From positions 1 through 5,527 of the forward strand of contig CANQUO010000141.1 of assembly GCA_947627085.1 (NCBI GenBank): a DNA stretch of 5,527 nucleotides. Direction: 5' to 3'. Below the pieces are notes generated by a model that had not been told where the DNA came from, ran no database searches, and saw only the letters and a program-made list of their open reading frames with translations. The position numbers were made by a program, and so were the translations under genes. Shown here one piece after another: positions 1 through 4,329 of this stretch (the stretch's first letter is position 1; the number at the start of each line of letters is the position of its first letter). The DNA is from an uncultured Oscillospiraceae bacterium. Its GTDB lineage: Bacteria > Bacillota > Clostridia > Oscillospirales > Oscillospiraceae.

Positions 1-173
1 TCGTGGAGGCCGAGGTCCCCATGGCCGAGATGGGCTCATACGCCATCGACCTTCGCAGTATGACCCAGGGACGCGGGTCCTTCACCTTTGAGTTCGTCCG
101 CTACGACGAGGCCCCCCTGAACGTCCAGCAGAAGGTCATCGAGGAAGCCAAGTCCGCCGCTGAGGACGAGTAA
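1..173 (+). CDS. Elongation factor G-like GTPase, C-terminal end (partial)
   Basis: This is the last 56 codons of a gene whose 5' part lies outside the window; the reading frame begins at base 3 and ends at TAA 171-173. The peptide contains PMAEMGSYAIDLRSMTQGRG followed by SFTFEFVRYDEAP, the signature of EF-G domain V, in which the protein contacts the ribosomal GTPase centre during translocation or recycling. The wording (AEMGSYAIDLRSMTQGRGSF, with an acidic tail ending EEAKSAAEDE) is closer to the second EF-G-like paralogue of Clostridia and Actinobacteria than to canonical FusA, which usually reads EMFGYSTxLRSxTQGRG. I therefore give no symbol. Family membership is firm from the sequence; the paralogue assignment is inferred from memory of the families. 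A strong terminator follows 15 bp after the stop codon, so this is the last gene of its transcript. Confidence 0.9.
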   Translation, partial: VEAEVPMAEMGSYAIDLRSMTQGRGSFTFEFVRYDEAPLNVQQKVIEEAKSAAEDE

Positions 174-187
174 GCAAAAAATATTGA

Positions 188-215
188 CCCTCCCGGATAA
201 ACCGGGAGGGTTTTT
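188..215. terminator. Intrinsic terminator, probably bidirectional
   Basis: The arms CCCTCCCGG (188-196) and CCGGGAGGG (202-210) pair perfectly over 9 bp around the loop ATAAA. Five T follow immediately at 211-215, giving a textbook terminator for the rightward EF-G-like gene. On the minus strand the same stem is followed by TCAATATTTTTTG, a U-run displaced by about 5 nt. It could therefore also stop the leftward toxin-antitoxin transcript, whose last codon ends 18 bp away at 233. Confidence 0.92.
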
Positions 216-232
216 CGCGTCTTGTGAGCTTG

Positions 233-526
233 TCAGCCGTTCCTGCGGCCGTCAACTACGGCATCGATATAGACGGTGGTGTCCTCTATGTAGTAGTAGA
301 TTTTGTACCACTTTCCAAAGAGCGCCTTGCGGTAGACACCCTCGGGGAGGACAGGGTCGTCACAGACGGGGAACATATAGGGATTTTCGACAATTTCTTT
401 GGTAGTGGAGATGTATTCGCGAAGGAACCTCCTGGCCGCCGGAAAGCTTACCCTTTTTATGAAGGCAAGATGCTCCTCAAGCTGACTTCCGAGGTCCTCC
501 GAGACAATGAGCTTATATCTGGGCAA
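233..526 (-). CDS. RelE/ParE-superfamily toxin of a type II toxin-antitoxin system
   Basis: The product is a 97-residue protein of the size typical for the RelE/ParE fold. It has an N-terminal strand (YKLIVSEDL, residues 4-12), two helices (about 13-48, basic and rich in aromatic residues) and a C-terminal antiparallel sheet (RKALFGKWYKIYYYIEDTTV, 66-85, then YIDAVVDGRR). Family members are either ribosome-dependent mRNA endonucleases (RelE) or gyrase poisons (ParE); the sequence alone does not decide which. The start is TTG at 526, because the next upstream in-frame codons lead to a TAG stop at 533-535 and a GAGGAGG ribosome binding site sits 9 nt upstream. It overlaps the antitoxin gene by 14 bp, which implies translational coupling and a shared promoter. 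An internal ATG (codon 51) is too late to be the start. Cytoplasmic, with no signal peptide. Confidence 0.88.
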   Translation of the reverse strand: MPRYKLIVSEDLGSQLEEHLAFIKRVSFPAARRFLREYISTTKEIVENPYMFPVCDDPVLPEGVYRKALFGKWYKIYYYIEDTTVYIDAVVDGRRNG

Positions 527-821
527 CGTCGTCTACCTCCTCATTATCCTCATCCAGAATCTGCTGAAGTCTGGCTATGAGCTCGTCGTTGGGAATATAT
601 TTCGCTCCGTTGGCTCTGGCTATACGGCGGCGCATAAGGTCCGCGTACAGGGATTTTTCGGAGCTCAGCGACAGGGAGAGAGGGACGGCGCGGTCGCGGA
701 CTATCTGGTTTAAGAACATGTTTATGGCCCCGTTCATGGTCATGCCTAATTTGGAAAGGACCTCCTCGGCCTGGGCCTTGAGCTCGGAGTCTGTGCGGAT
801 GGACATATTGACGCTTGACAT
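513..821 (-). CDS. RelB/DinJ-family antitoxin (ribbon-helix-helix)
   Basis: The product is a 102-residue protein. Residues 4-44 (VNMSIRTDSELKAQAEEVLS, then KLGMTMNGAINMFLNQIVRD) match the RelB/DinJ ribbon-helix-helix pattern: a DNA-contacting strand (4-9), helix A (11-25), a G-[ML]-[TS] turn and helix B with the conserved AINMFLxQ stretch. The C-terminal part (55-102) is charged and ends in an acidic run, EDNEEVDD; it probably wraps the toxin. The chosen start is the ATG at 821, 8 nt after the ribosome binding site GAAAGGGG. An in-frame GTG at 830 would overlap that site. The gene is transcribed leftward from a perfect SigA promoter that overlaps an inverted repeat, the usual arrangement for autorepression by antitoxin or by the TA complex. 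Neutralising the downstream toxin is its inferred role. Confidence 0.9.
   Translation of the reverse strand: MSSVNMSIRTDSELKAQAEEVLSKLGMTMNGAINMFLNQIVRDRAVPLSLSLSSEKSLYADLMRRRIARANGAKYIPNDELIARLQQILDEDNEEVDDVAQI
536..542 (-). promoter_or_regulatory. Ribosome binding site for the toxin, inside the antitoxin gene
   Basis: The minus strand reads GAGGAGG here, 9 nt before the TTG at 526. The bases are also codons of the antitoxin's acidic tail (EEV). The site fixes the unusual TTG start of the toxin. Confidence 0.75.
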
Positions 822-829
822 ATTTATCA

Positions 830-837
830 CCCCTTTC
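830..837 (-). promoter_or_regulatory. Ribosome binding site that decides the antitoxin start
   Basis: The minus strand reads GAAAGGGG, followed by TGATAAAT and then the ATG at 821, a spacing of 8 nt. This favours the ATG at 821 over the in-frame GTG at 830, which would share a base with the site. With a transcript start expected near 837-838, the leader is only about 17 nt long. Confidence 0.7.
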
Positions 838-841
838 GATA

Positions 842-862
842 CATATTATACCCAATAATATG
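842..862. promoter_or_regulatory. Inverted repeat over the antitoxin -10 box (putative TA operator)
   Basis: CATATTAT (842-849) and ATAATATG (855-862) form a perfect 8-bp inverted repeat around the 5-bp centre ACCCA. It covers most of the leftward -10 box (845-850) and part of the spacer. Ribbon-helix-helix antitoxins of the RelB type bind short palindromes at their own promoters, so this is the most likely autoregulatory operator. The repeat is seen in the sequence; its role is inferred. Confidence 0.6.
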
Positions 863-873
863 CGCAATGTCAA
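845..873 (-). promoter_or_regulatory. SigA promoter of the antitoxin-toxin operon
   Basis: On the minus strand TTGACA (868-873) and TATAAT (845-850) are separated by exactly 17 bp, a perfect match to the housekeeping consensus. Transcription would start near 837-838, directly before the antitoxin ribosome binding site. Such a strong promoter makes sense if the operon is repressed through the overlapping palindrome. Confidence 0.88.
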
Positions 874-898
874 TACAAACGCGCGAACAATTCCCGCT

Positions 899-927
899 TT
901 GACATTCTACCGTATTTTGTGTATAAT
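899..927 (+). promoter_or_regulatory. SigA promoter of the GH13 gene
   Basis: TTGACA (899-904), a 17-bp spacer and TATAAT (922-927) form a second perfect consensus promoter, facing right. The expected start is near 934, giving a 40-nt leader before the ATG at 974. The -35 boxes of this promoter and the leftward one lie 25 bp apart, so the two polymerases would bind back to back. A small inverted repeat, TTCGC (945-949) and GCGAA (955-959), lies in the leader just before the ribosome binding site and might be an operator or a weak hairpin; that part is uncertain. Confidence 0.88.
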
Positions 928-973
928 GGGCGGGTGAAATTTAATTCGCTTATGGCGAAAAAAGGAGTTACAT

Positions 974-2269
974 ATGTGGTTTGACGAGGCGACGGTCTAT
1001 CAGATATACCCCCTTGGCATGTGCGGCGCTATGGAGGGGGAGGGGAGCCGGATACTCAGGGTACTTGACTGGGTGGAGCACATAAAGTCACTTGGCTGTG
1101 ATACGGTGCTCTTTAACCCCGTATTCGACAGCGACTGGCACGGATATGATACGAAGGATTATTTTAAGATTGACCCGAGACTGGGCACGGAGGAGGATTT
1201 TAAGAGGGTCTGCGACGCGCTTCACGCTAATGGCATACGGGTGATGCTGGACGCGGTCCTCAACCACGTGGGCCGGGGGTTTTGGGCCTTTCAGGACGTG
1301 CGGGAGCGCAAGTGGGACAGTGGGTATAAGGACTGGTTCCACGTGGATTTCGGCGGGAACACGGGCTACAACGACGGCTTTTGGTACAAAAGCTGGGAGG
1401 GCCACGAGGAGCTGGTGGAGCTGAACATCTGGAACGACGCGGTGGCGGAGCACCAGTTCGCCGCCATACGCTCCTGGGTGGAGAGGTTTGATATCGACGG
1501 GTTGCGCCTGGACGTGGCCTACTGTTTGCCCCAGGAGTATTTAAGGCGGCTCCGGGGCTTTACAAACGGCTTGAAGCCTGACTTTGTGCTCATGGGGGAG
1601 ACGCTCCACGGGGATTATAACCGCTGGATGGGGGAGGACATGTGCCACTCGGTGACGAATTACGAGTGCTACAAGGGCCTTTGGTCAAGCCTTAACGACA
1701 TGAACTTCTTTGAGATCGGCCACTCCCTGTCCAGACAGTTCGGGCCGGAGCAGTGGACGCTCTACAAGGGCCGCCATATGCTGAGCTTCCTTGATAACCA
1801 CGACGTGGAGAGGATCGCCAGCAAGCTTCGGGAAAAAAACCAGCTCAACGCCGCCTGGGGGCTTCTATTTGGTATGCCCGGGGTGCCCTGCGTCTATTAC
1901 GGGAGCGAGTGGGGGATAGAGGGGCGCAAATCGGACGGGGATCAGGCGCTGAGGCCCTCCATAGAGCGCCCGGAGAGCAATGGCCTTACGGAATTCATAT
2001 CGAAGCTTGCCGGGGCGAGAAGGTCCAGCGCGGCCCTGAAATACGGCTCTTACAGGAACCTCCAGATACAAAATAAGTACCTCGTCTTTGAGCGGGAATG
2101 TGATAATGAGCGGGTGATCGTGGCGGTCAACGCCTCCCCGGAGACCCAGTGGGCCCACTTTGACGCAAGAGCCGGAAGGGGCGTGGACCTTATAAGCGGC
2201 GAGACACACGATTTTGGCGGCGGGAGCGAGCTTGCGCCGTACAGCGTCCACTTCTGGCGGGCAGAATGA
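974..2269 (+). CDS. GH13 alpha-amylase-family glycosidase (intracellular alpha-glucan hydrolase)
   Basis: The product is a 431-residue protein and the start is supported by AAAGGAG at 961-967. All conserved GH13 blocks are present in order: region I DAVLNH (93-98), region V-like LNIWN (150-154), region II GLRLD with nucleophile Asp180, region III with acid/base Glu209 (VLMGETLHGD), region IV FLDNHD with Asp277, and the GVPCVYYGSEWGIEG stretch (303-317). Retaining alpha-glycosidases of this family cleave alpha-1,4 (sometimes alpha-1,6) glucosidic bonds of maltodextrin-like substrates. The barrel starts at residue 1, so there is no N-terminal CBM34-type domain like that of neopullulanases, and no signal peptide; a short C-terminal beta domain (about 355-431) is present. 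It probably acts in the cytoplasm on imported oligosaccharides. No transporter or sugar regulator is adjacent, and it looks monocistronic. The exact substrate cannot be read from the sequence. Confidence 0.9.
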   Translation: MWFDEATVYQIYPLGMCGAMEGEGSRILRVLDWVEHIKSLGCDTVLFNPVFDSDWHGYDTKDYFKIDPRLGTEEDFKRVCDALHANGIRVMLDAVLNHVGRGFWAFQDVRERKWDSGYKDWFHVDFGGNTGYNDGFWYKSWEGHEELVELNIWNDAVAEHQFAAIRSWVERFDIDGLRLDVAYCLPQEYLRRLRGFTNGLKPDFVLMGETLHGDYNRWMGEDMCHSVTNYECYKGLWSSLNDMNFFEIGHSLSRQFGPEQWTLYKGRHMLSFLDNHDVERIASKLREKNQLNAAWGLLFGMPGVPCVYYGSEWGIEGRKSDGDQALRPSIERPESNGLTEFISKLAGARRSSAALKYGSYRNLQIQNKYLVFERECDNERVIVAVNASPETQWAHFDARAGRGVDLISGETHDFGGGSELAPYSVHFWRAE

Positions 2270-2286
2270 GCCGATGAAGGCCAAAT

Positions 2287-2316
2287 TCTCGCATTTCGAG
2301 AGACATTCCGTGTCTC
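2287..2316 (+). other. Two competing short hairpins after the GH13 gene
   Basis: TCTCG (2287-2291) pairs with CGAGA (2297-2301), and GAGACA (2300-2305) pairs with TGTCTC (2311-2316). The two stems share bases 2300-2301, so both cannot form fully at once. No U-run follows, so this is not a standard terminator. It lies 18 nt past the GH13 stop codon and upstream of the regulator gene; a role in mRNA 3' end stability or leader control is speculative. Confidence 0.4.
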
Positions 2317-2362
2317 GTGGGTGGAATTCTCTCCGACGCGGCCGTAGAATCAAGCCATCAAC

Positions 2363-2384
2363 GGGACACGGTCCCGGAAGGAGG
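2363..2384 (+). promoter_or_regulatory. Hairpin beside the ribosome binding site of the XRE gene
   Basis: GGGAC (2363-2367) and GTCCC (2371-2375) form a 5-bp stem with a 3-nt loop that ends two bases before the ribosome binding site AAGGAGG (2378-2384). The strong site, 10 nt before the ATG, fixes the start at 2395 rather than at the in-frame ATG at 2317, which has no such site. I see no convincing promoter in 2270-2394, so readthrough from the GH13 gene is possible. Confidence 0.55.
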
Positions 2385-2394
2385 ATGGTTTTTA

Positions 2395-3600
2395 ATGGAA
2401 AAGAAAACGATAGGTGCTTTCATAGCCGCGTTGAGGCGGGCAAACGGCATGACCCAGAGGGAGCTTGCCGACAGATTGAACGTCTCCGACAAGACGGTGA
2501 GCCGCTGGGAGCGGGACGACGGTGCGCCGGACATATCCCTCATCCCCGTCATCGCGGAGATATTCGGCGTGACCTGCGACGAGCTGCTGCGGGGCGAGCG
2601 CCGGAGCGCGGAGGAGAGGGACGAGCCCAGCGCCAAGGGGGAACAGCAGATAAAATACCTCATACGCAGGGCCATGTCCTCATATGAGATACGCTCCGCC
2701 ATATCCGCGGGAATAATGTGCCTGGGGCTCATCGCCGCGTTCATATGCAATTTCGCCTTTTTACGGGCGAGGCTGGGCTTTTTCCTTGGGATAACATTCT
2801 ATTTAGTTGGGGCGTTTTGCCAGGGGATATTCGTGAACCGGGCGCTTCTGAGCGTTGAGGAGGCTCCGGGAAGGGACGGCTTTAAAAACCGCGTGATCAG
2901 GCTGGCCGCCCTTGTCTTCGGACTTGCCGTGGGGCTTTTGGCCTTCACATGGCCCATGGCGCTATTTGGGGATGCGTACGCGGGAATCAAAGCTGAGCCT
3001 CTTTTCAGTAGGGGGCTTATTTTTGCCGCCGTGGCCCTCGCGGCTTACGGTATATTTTTTGAGCTCGTTATGAGGTCCATGATAGAAAGGGGAGCATACC
3101 TCCTCGACGACCGGGGGATGGATGTCTACCGGCGTAATTTCAGACTCAGAAGGACGTTGGCTATCGCGCTTGCGGGAATTATCGCGGTGACGGCCGACGC
3201 CCACGGGTATCTCAGAGAAAATCCGCAGATATTTGTCCGGGATCGTAAGTTCTATGACAGCGAAAGCTTCGTGGAGTTCATGGGCGGTCCGCAGGTACAA
3301 GGCGATGTGCCGCCGGCGCCTGAGGACCCTGACGCGGTTAAGGAGCCGGAGGAGCCAGTGCTGACATTGAAGGACAAAAACGGCGACACGGTCTGCAAGT
3401 ATGTCTGGCGAAACTACACAGTTGAGTCCGTTAAGGTCAATGAGCGAGGCGATTCGCCATTCCCAATAACCGTTGTGATAAAGAGGGCTTACACCAACGC
3501 CTGGCAGCTCGTTTCCATAATAGACAACTGCGCCCTCGTGATCTATGGTCTTGAGATCGTTACGGTTATCGCGATATACTTCAAAAAACGTGGGAAATAG
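2395..3600 (+). CDS. XRE-family regulator fused to a multi-pass membrane domain
   Basis: The product is 401 residues. Residues 6-66 are a Cro/C1-type helix-turn-helix (MTQRELADRLNVSDKTVSRW at 19-38, then PDISLIPVIAEIFGVTCDEL), the form common in Bacillota. A charged linker (67-100) leads to about six hydrophobic segments (roughly 103-122, 128-148, 167-191, 205-226, 253-268 and 372-394). Arg/Lys clusters flank them (RNFRLRR at 247-253, C-terminal KKRGK), which predicts both termini in the cytoplasm. Residues about 269-371 would form one extracytoplasmic domain with a Pro/Glu-rich stretch (306-322). By inference it is a membrane-tethered one-component regulator that could sense something outside or in the membrane. 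No target gene is evident: the upstream GH13 gene is same-strand and 125 bp away, and the downstream genes are convergent. The fifth membrane segment is the weakest prediction. Confidence 0.85.
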   Translation: MEKKTIGAFIAALRRANGMTQRELADRLNVSDKTVSRWERDDGAPDISLIPVIAEIFGVTCDELLRGERRSAEERDEPSAKGEQQIKYLIRRAMSSYEIRSAISAGIMCLGLIAAFICNFAFLRARLGFFLGITFYLVGAFCQGIFVNRALLSVEEAPGRDGFKNRVIRLAALVFGLAVGLLAFTWPMALFGDAYAGIKAEPLFSRGLIFAAVALAAYGIFFELVMRSMIERGAYLLDDRGMDVYRRNFRLRRTLAIALAGIIAVTADAHGYLRENPQIFVRDRKFYDSESFVEFMGGPQVQGDVPPAPEDPDAVKEPEEPVLTLKDKNGDTVCKYVWRNYTVESVKVNERGDSPFPITVVIKRAYTNAWQLVSIIDNCALVIYGLEIVTVIAIYFKKRGK

Positions 3601-3607
3601 GCAAATT

Positions 3608-3634
3608 AAAAAGGACGGCGCGTGCGCGCCGTCC
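3608..3634 (-). terminator. Intrinsic terminator facing left
   Basis: The arms GGACGGCGC (3613-3621) and GCGCCGTCC (3626-3634) form a perfect 9-bp GC-rich stem with a 4-nt loop. On the minus strand it is followed by TTTTTAATTT (3612-3603), a classic termination signal for leftward transcripts. In the rightward direction CCCAACCCG follows, so it is not an orthodox terminator for the XRE gene that ends at 3600. The leftward gene it would serve ends at 3884, implying a 3' UTR of about 270 nt. Confidence 0.8.
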
Positions 3635-3678
3635 CCAACCCGTTGACAGACCCAGGCTAAGCATACCCCCAAATCAAA

Positions 3679-3713
3679 TATTTTTCGCAAGGACATGCGC
3701 CTTGCGAAAAATA
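3679..3713. repeat. Long hairpin A of the convergent intergenic cluster
   Basis: Bases 3679-3692 (TATTTTTCGCAAGG) pair perfectly with 3700-3713 over 14 bp around the 7-nt loop ACATGCG. The outer part is A/T-rich and the inner part GC-rich, as in hairpins C and D. It is not followed by an independent U-run on either strand. Confidence 0.8.
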
Positions 3714-3718
3714 CCTTT

Positions 3719-3763
3719 TGTTTTGCGGAGTGTGCCGCCTTCGGCGGCGCGCGGAGCAAAACA
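3719..3763. repeat. Long hairpin B with a purine internal loop
   Basis: The outer stem TGTTTTGC (3719-3726) pairs with GCAAAACA (3756-3763). The inner stem GTGTGCCGCC (3730-3739) pairs with GGCGGCGCGC (3743-3752), counting two G-U pairs in RNA, around the loop TTC. Between the stems is a symmetric 3x3 internal loop, GGA opposite GGA. Such purine loops can form sheared G-A pairs, so the RNA could be more rigid than simple base pairing suggests. Confidence 0.7.
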
Positions 3764-3766
3764 GCA

Positions 3767-3812
3767 GGAAAAATTCGCGAATAGGTCCGCAGACCTTTTC
3801 GCGAATTTTTCC
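3767..3812. repeat. Long hairpin C of the convergent intergenic cluster
   Basis: The arms GGAAAAATTCGCGAA (3767-3781) and TTCGCGAATTTTTCC (3798-3812) are perfectly complementary over 15 bp. After one T-T mismatch an inner stem AGGTC/GACCT (3783-3787/3792-3796) continues to the loop CGCA. This is the longest structure in the window. Its right half resembles hairpin D (see the finding on relatedness). Confidence 0.82.
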
Positions 3813-3824
3813 GTACGTTCCCCT

Positions 3825-3857
3825 TTGTCGGAAAAGGCCGCAGGCCTTTTTCGACAA
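3825..3857. repeat. Long hairpin D of the convergent intergenic cluster
   Basis: TTGTCG (3825-3830) pairs with CGACAA (3852-3857), and AAAAGGCC (3832-3839) pairs with GGCCTTTT (3843-3850), with one G-U pair between and the loop GCA. That is 15 bp in all. The core GGCC-GCA-GGCC followed by TTTTT, and preceded by AAAA, also resembles a small bidirectional terminator and might stop rightward readthrough from the XRE gene. Confidence 0.8.
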
Positions 3858-3883
3858 TTTAAGGACCCGGTAAATCGTAGGCG

Positions 3884-4249
3884 TTACCTGATGGGACGGC
3901 CGAGGTCCAGCTCCCGCCGCCACTGCGGGGGGACGCCGTCGTCGGCCCAGTACTCGTCCACGGACGCTATCTTATCTCCATCAAGGCGGATAAAGGAGAC
4001 CACGTGAAAGGAGCACGAGCGGTCCTTCGGGTAGACCCGCACCACCGTGACCATGACGTCGCCGGCGTTTTCGACGCGCTCGATCTCGCCGTCCCACCGG
4101 CCGGGGTATTCGCAATTCGCCCGGATAAACTCGTCAACGGTGAAGCGCTCGTTTGTGCAGTGCCAGTTGACGTGGGCGTCGTTCCGGAAAAAACGCCTTA
4201 TCCCGTCCCTGTCCTGCTCCAAAACCGCTTTCCAAAATTGTTCTATCAT
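3884..4249 (-). CDS. NTF2-like / SnoaL-like fold protein
   Basis: The product is 121 residues, the usual size for single-domain NTF2-like proteins. The N-terminal helix (MIEQFWKAVLEQDRDGIRRF) followed by an acidic turn and an aromatic pocket strand (AHVNWHCTNE, 25-34) is typical. So are the C-terminal sheet (GDVMVTVVRVYP, 63-74; CSFHVVSFIRLDGDKIASVD, 79-98) and the motif EYWADDGVPPQW (99-110). These cone-shaped folds bind small molecules or act as cyclases, isomerases or non-catalytic domains; no specific activity can be assigned. The start at 4249 has a GGAGA ribosome binding site at 4257-4261, 7 nt upstream. It lies 80 bp downstream of the aldo/keto reductase on the same strand. I see no clear promoter in the gap, so co-transcription is possible. 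The transcript probably ends at the terminator at 3608-3634. Confidence 0.85.
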   Translation of the reverse strand: MIEQFWKAVLEQDRDGIRRFFRNDAHVNWHCTNERFTVDEFIRANCEYPGRWDGEIERVENAGDVMVTVVRVYPKDRSCSFHVVSFIRLDGDKIASVDEYWADDGVPPQWRRELDLGRPIR

Positions 4250-4329
4250 ATTTATGTCTCCAATTAAAAATTTGACCTTATCGCGAGGTGATGGAGCTTG
4301 TATATTGAGCGAAGCCTGACGTGGAGGGG

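Noticed and set aside
822..830. GTG at 830 as the antitoxin start, adding three residues.
   Set aside because: It overlaps the ribosome binding site GAAAGGGG, which is ideally spaced for the ATG at 821.
952..984. A 10-codon upstream ORF (MAKKGVTYVV) overlapping the GH13 start by 11 bp.
   Set aside because: It has no ribosome binding site of its own, and its codons coincide with the GH13 ribosome binding site, so it is most likely chance.
2345..2350. TAGAAT as a -10 box for the XRE gene.
   Set aside because: No -35-like hexamer lies at the right distance; the match is weak on its own.
1865..2353. A leftward open frame (162 codons) antisense to the GH13 gene.
   Set aside because: The GH13 reading on the plus strand carries all catalytic motifs; the antisense frame has no recognisable domain.
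2317..2394. In-frame upstream ATG at 2317 as the start of the XRE regulator.
   Set aside because: It has no ribosome binding site and the extra 26 residues are not part of the helix-turn-helix family; AAGGAGG precedes the ATG at 2395.
3643..3648. TTGACA as a -35 box for a rightward transcript of the hairpin cluster.
   Set aside because: No acceptable -10 box lies 15-19 bp downstream (the sequence there is C-rich).
2962..3759. A long leftward open frame (265 codons) antisense to the XRE regulator.
   Set aside because: It overlaps a clear gene, has no recognisable family, and runs through hairpins A and B; it is a by-product of the GC-rich opposite frame.
3679..3857. CRISPR array or insertion sequence in the hairpin-rich region.
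   Set aside because: The units are palindromes of different sequence and length without regular repeats and spacers, and there is no transposase or cas gene nearby.
3702..4007. A rightward open frame (101 codons) spanning the hairpin cluster and the NTF2-like gene antisense.
   Set aside because: Its sequence merely translates the inverted repeats and the opposite strand of a supported gene, and no ribosome binding site supports it.
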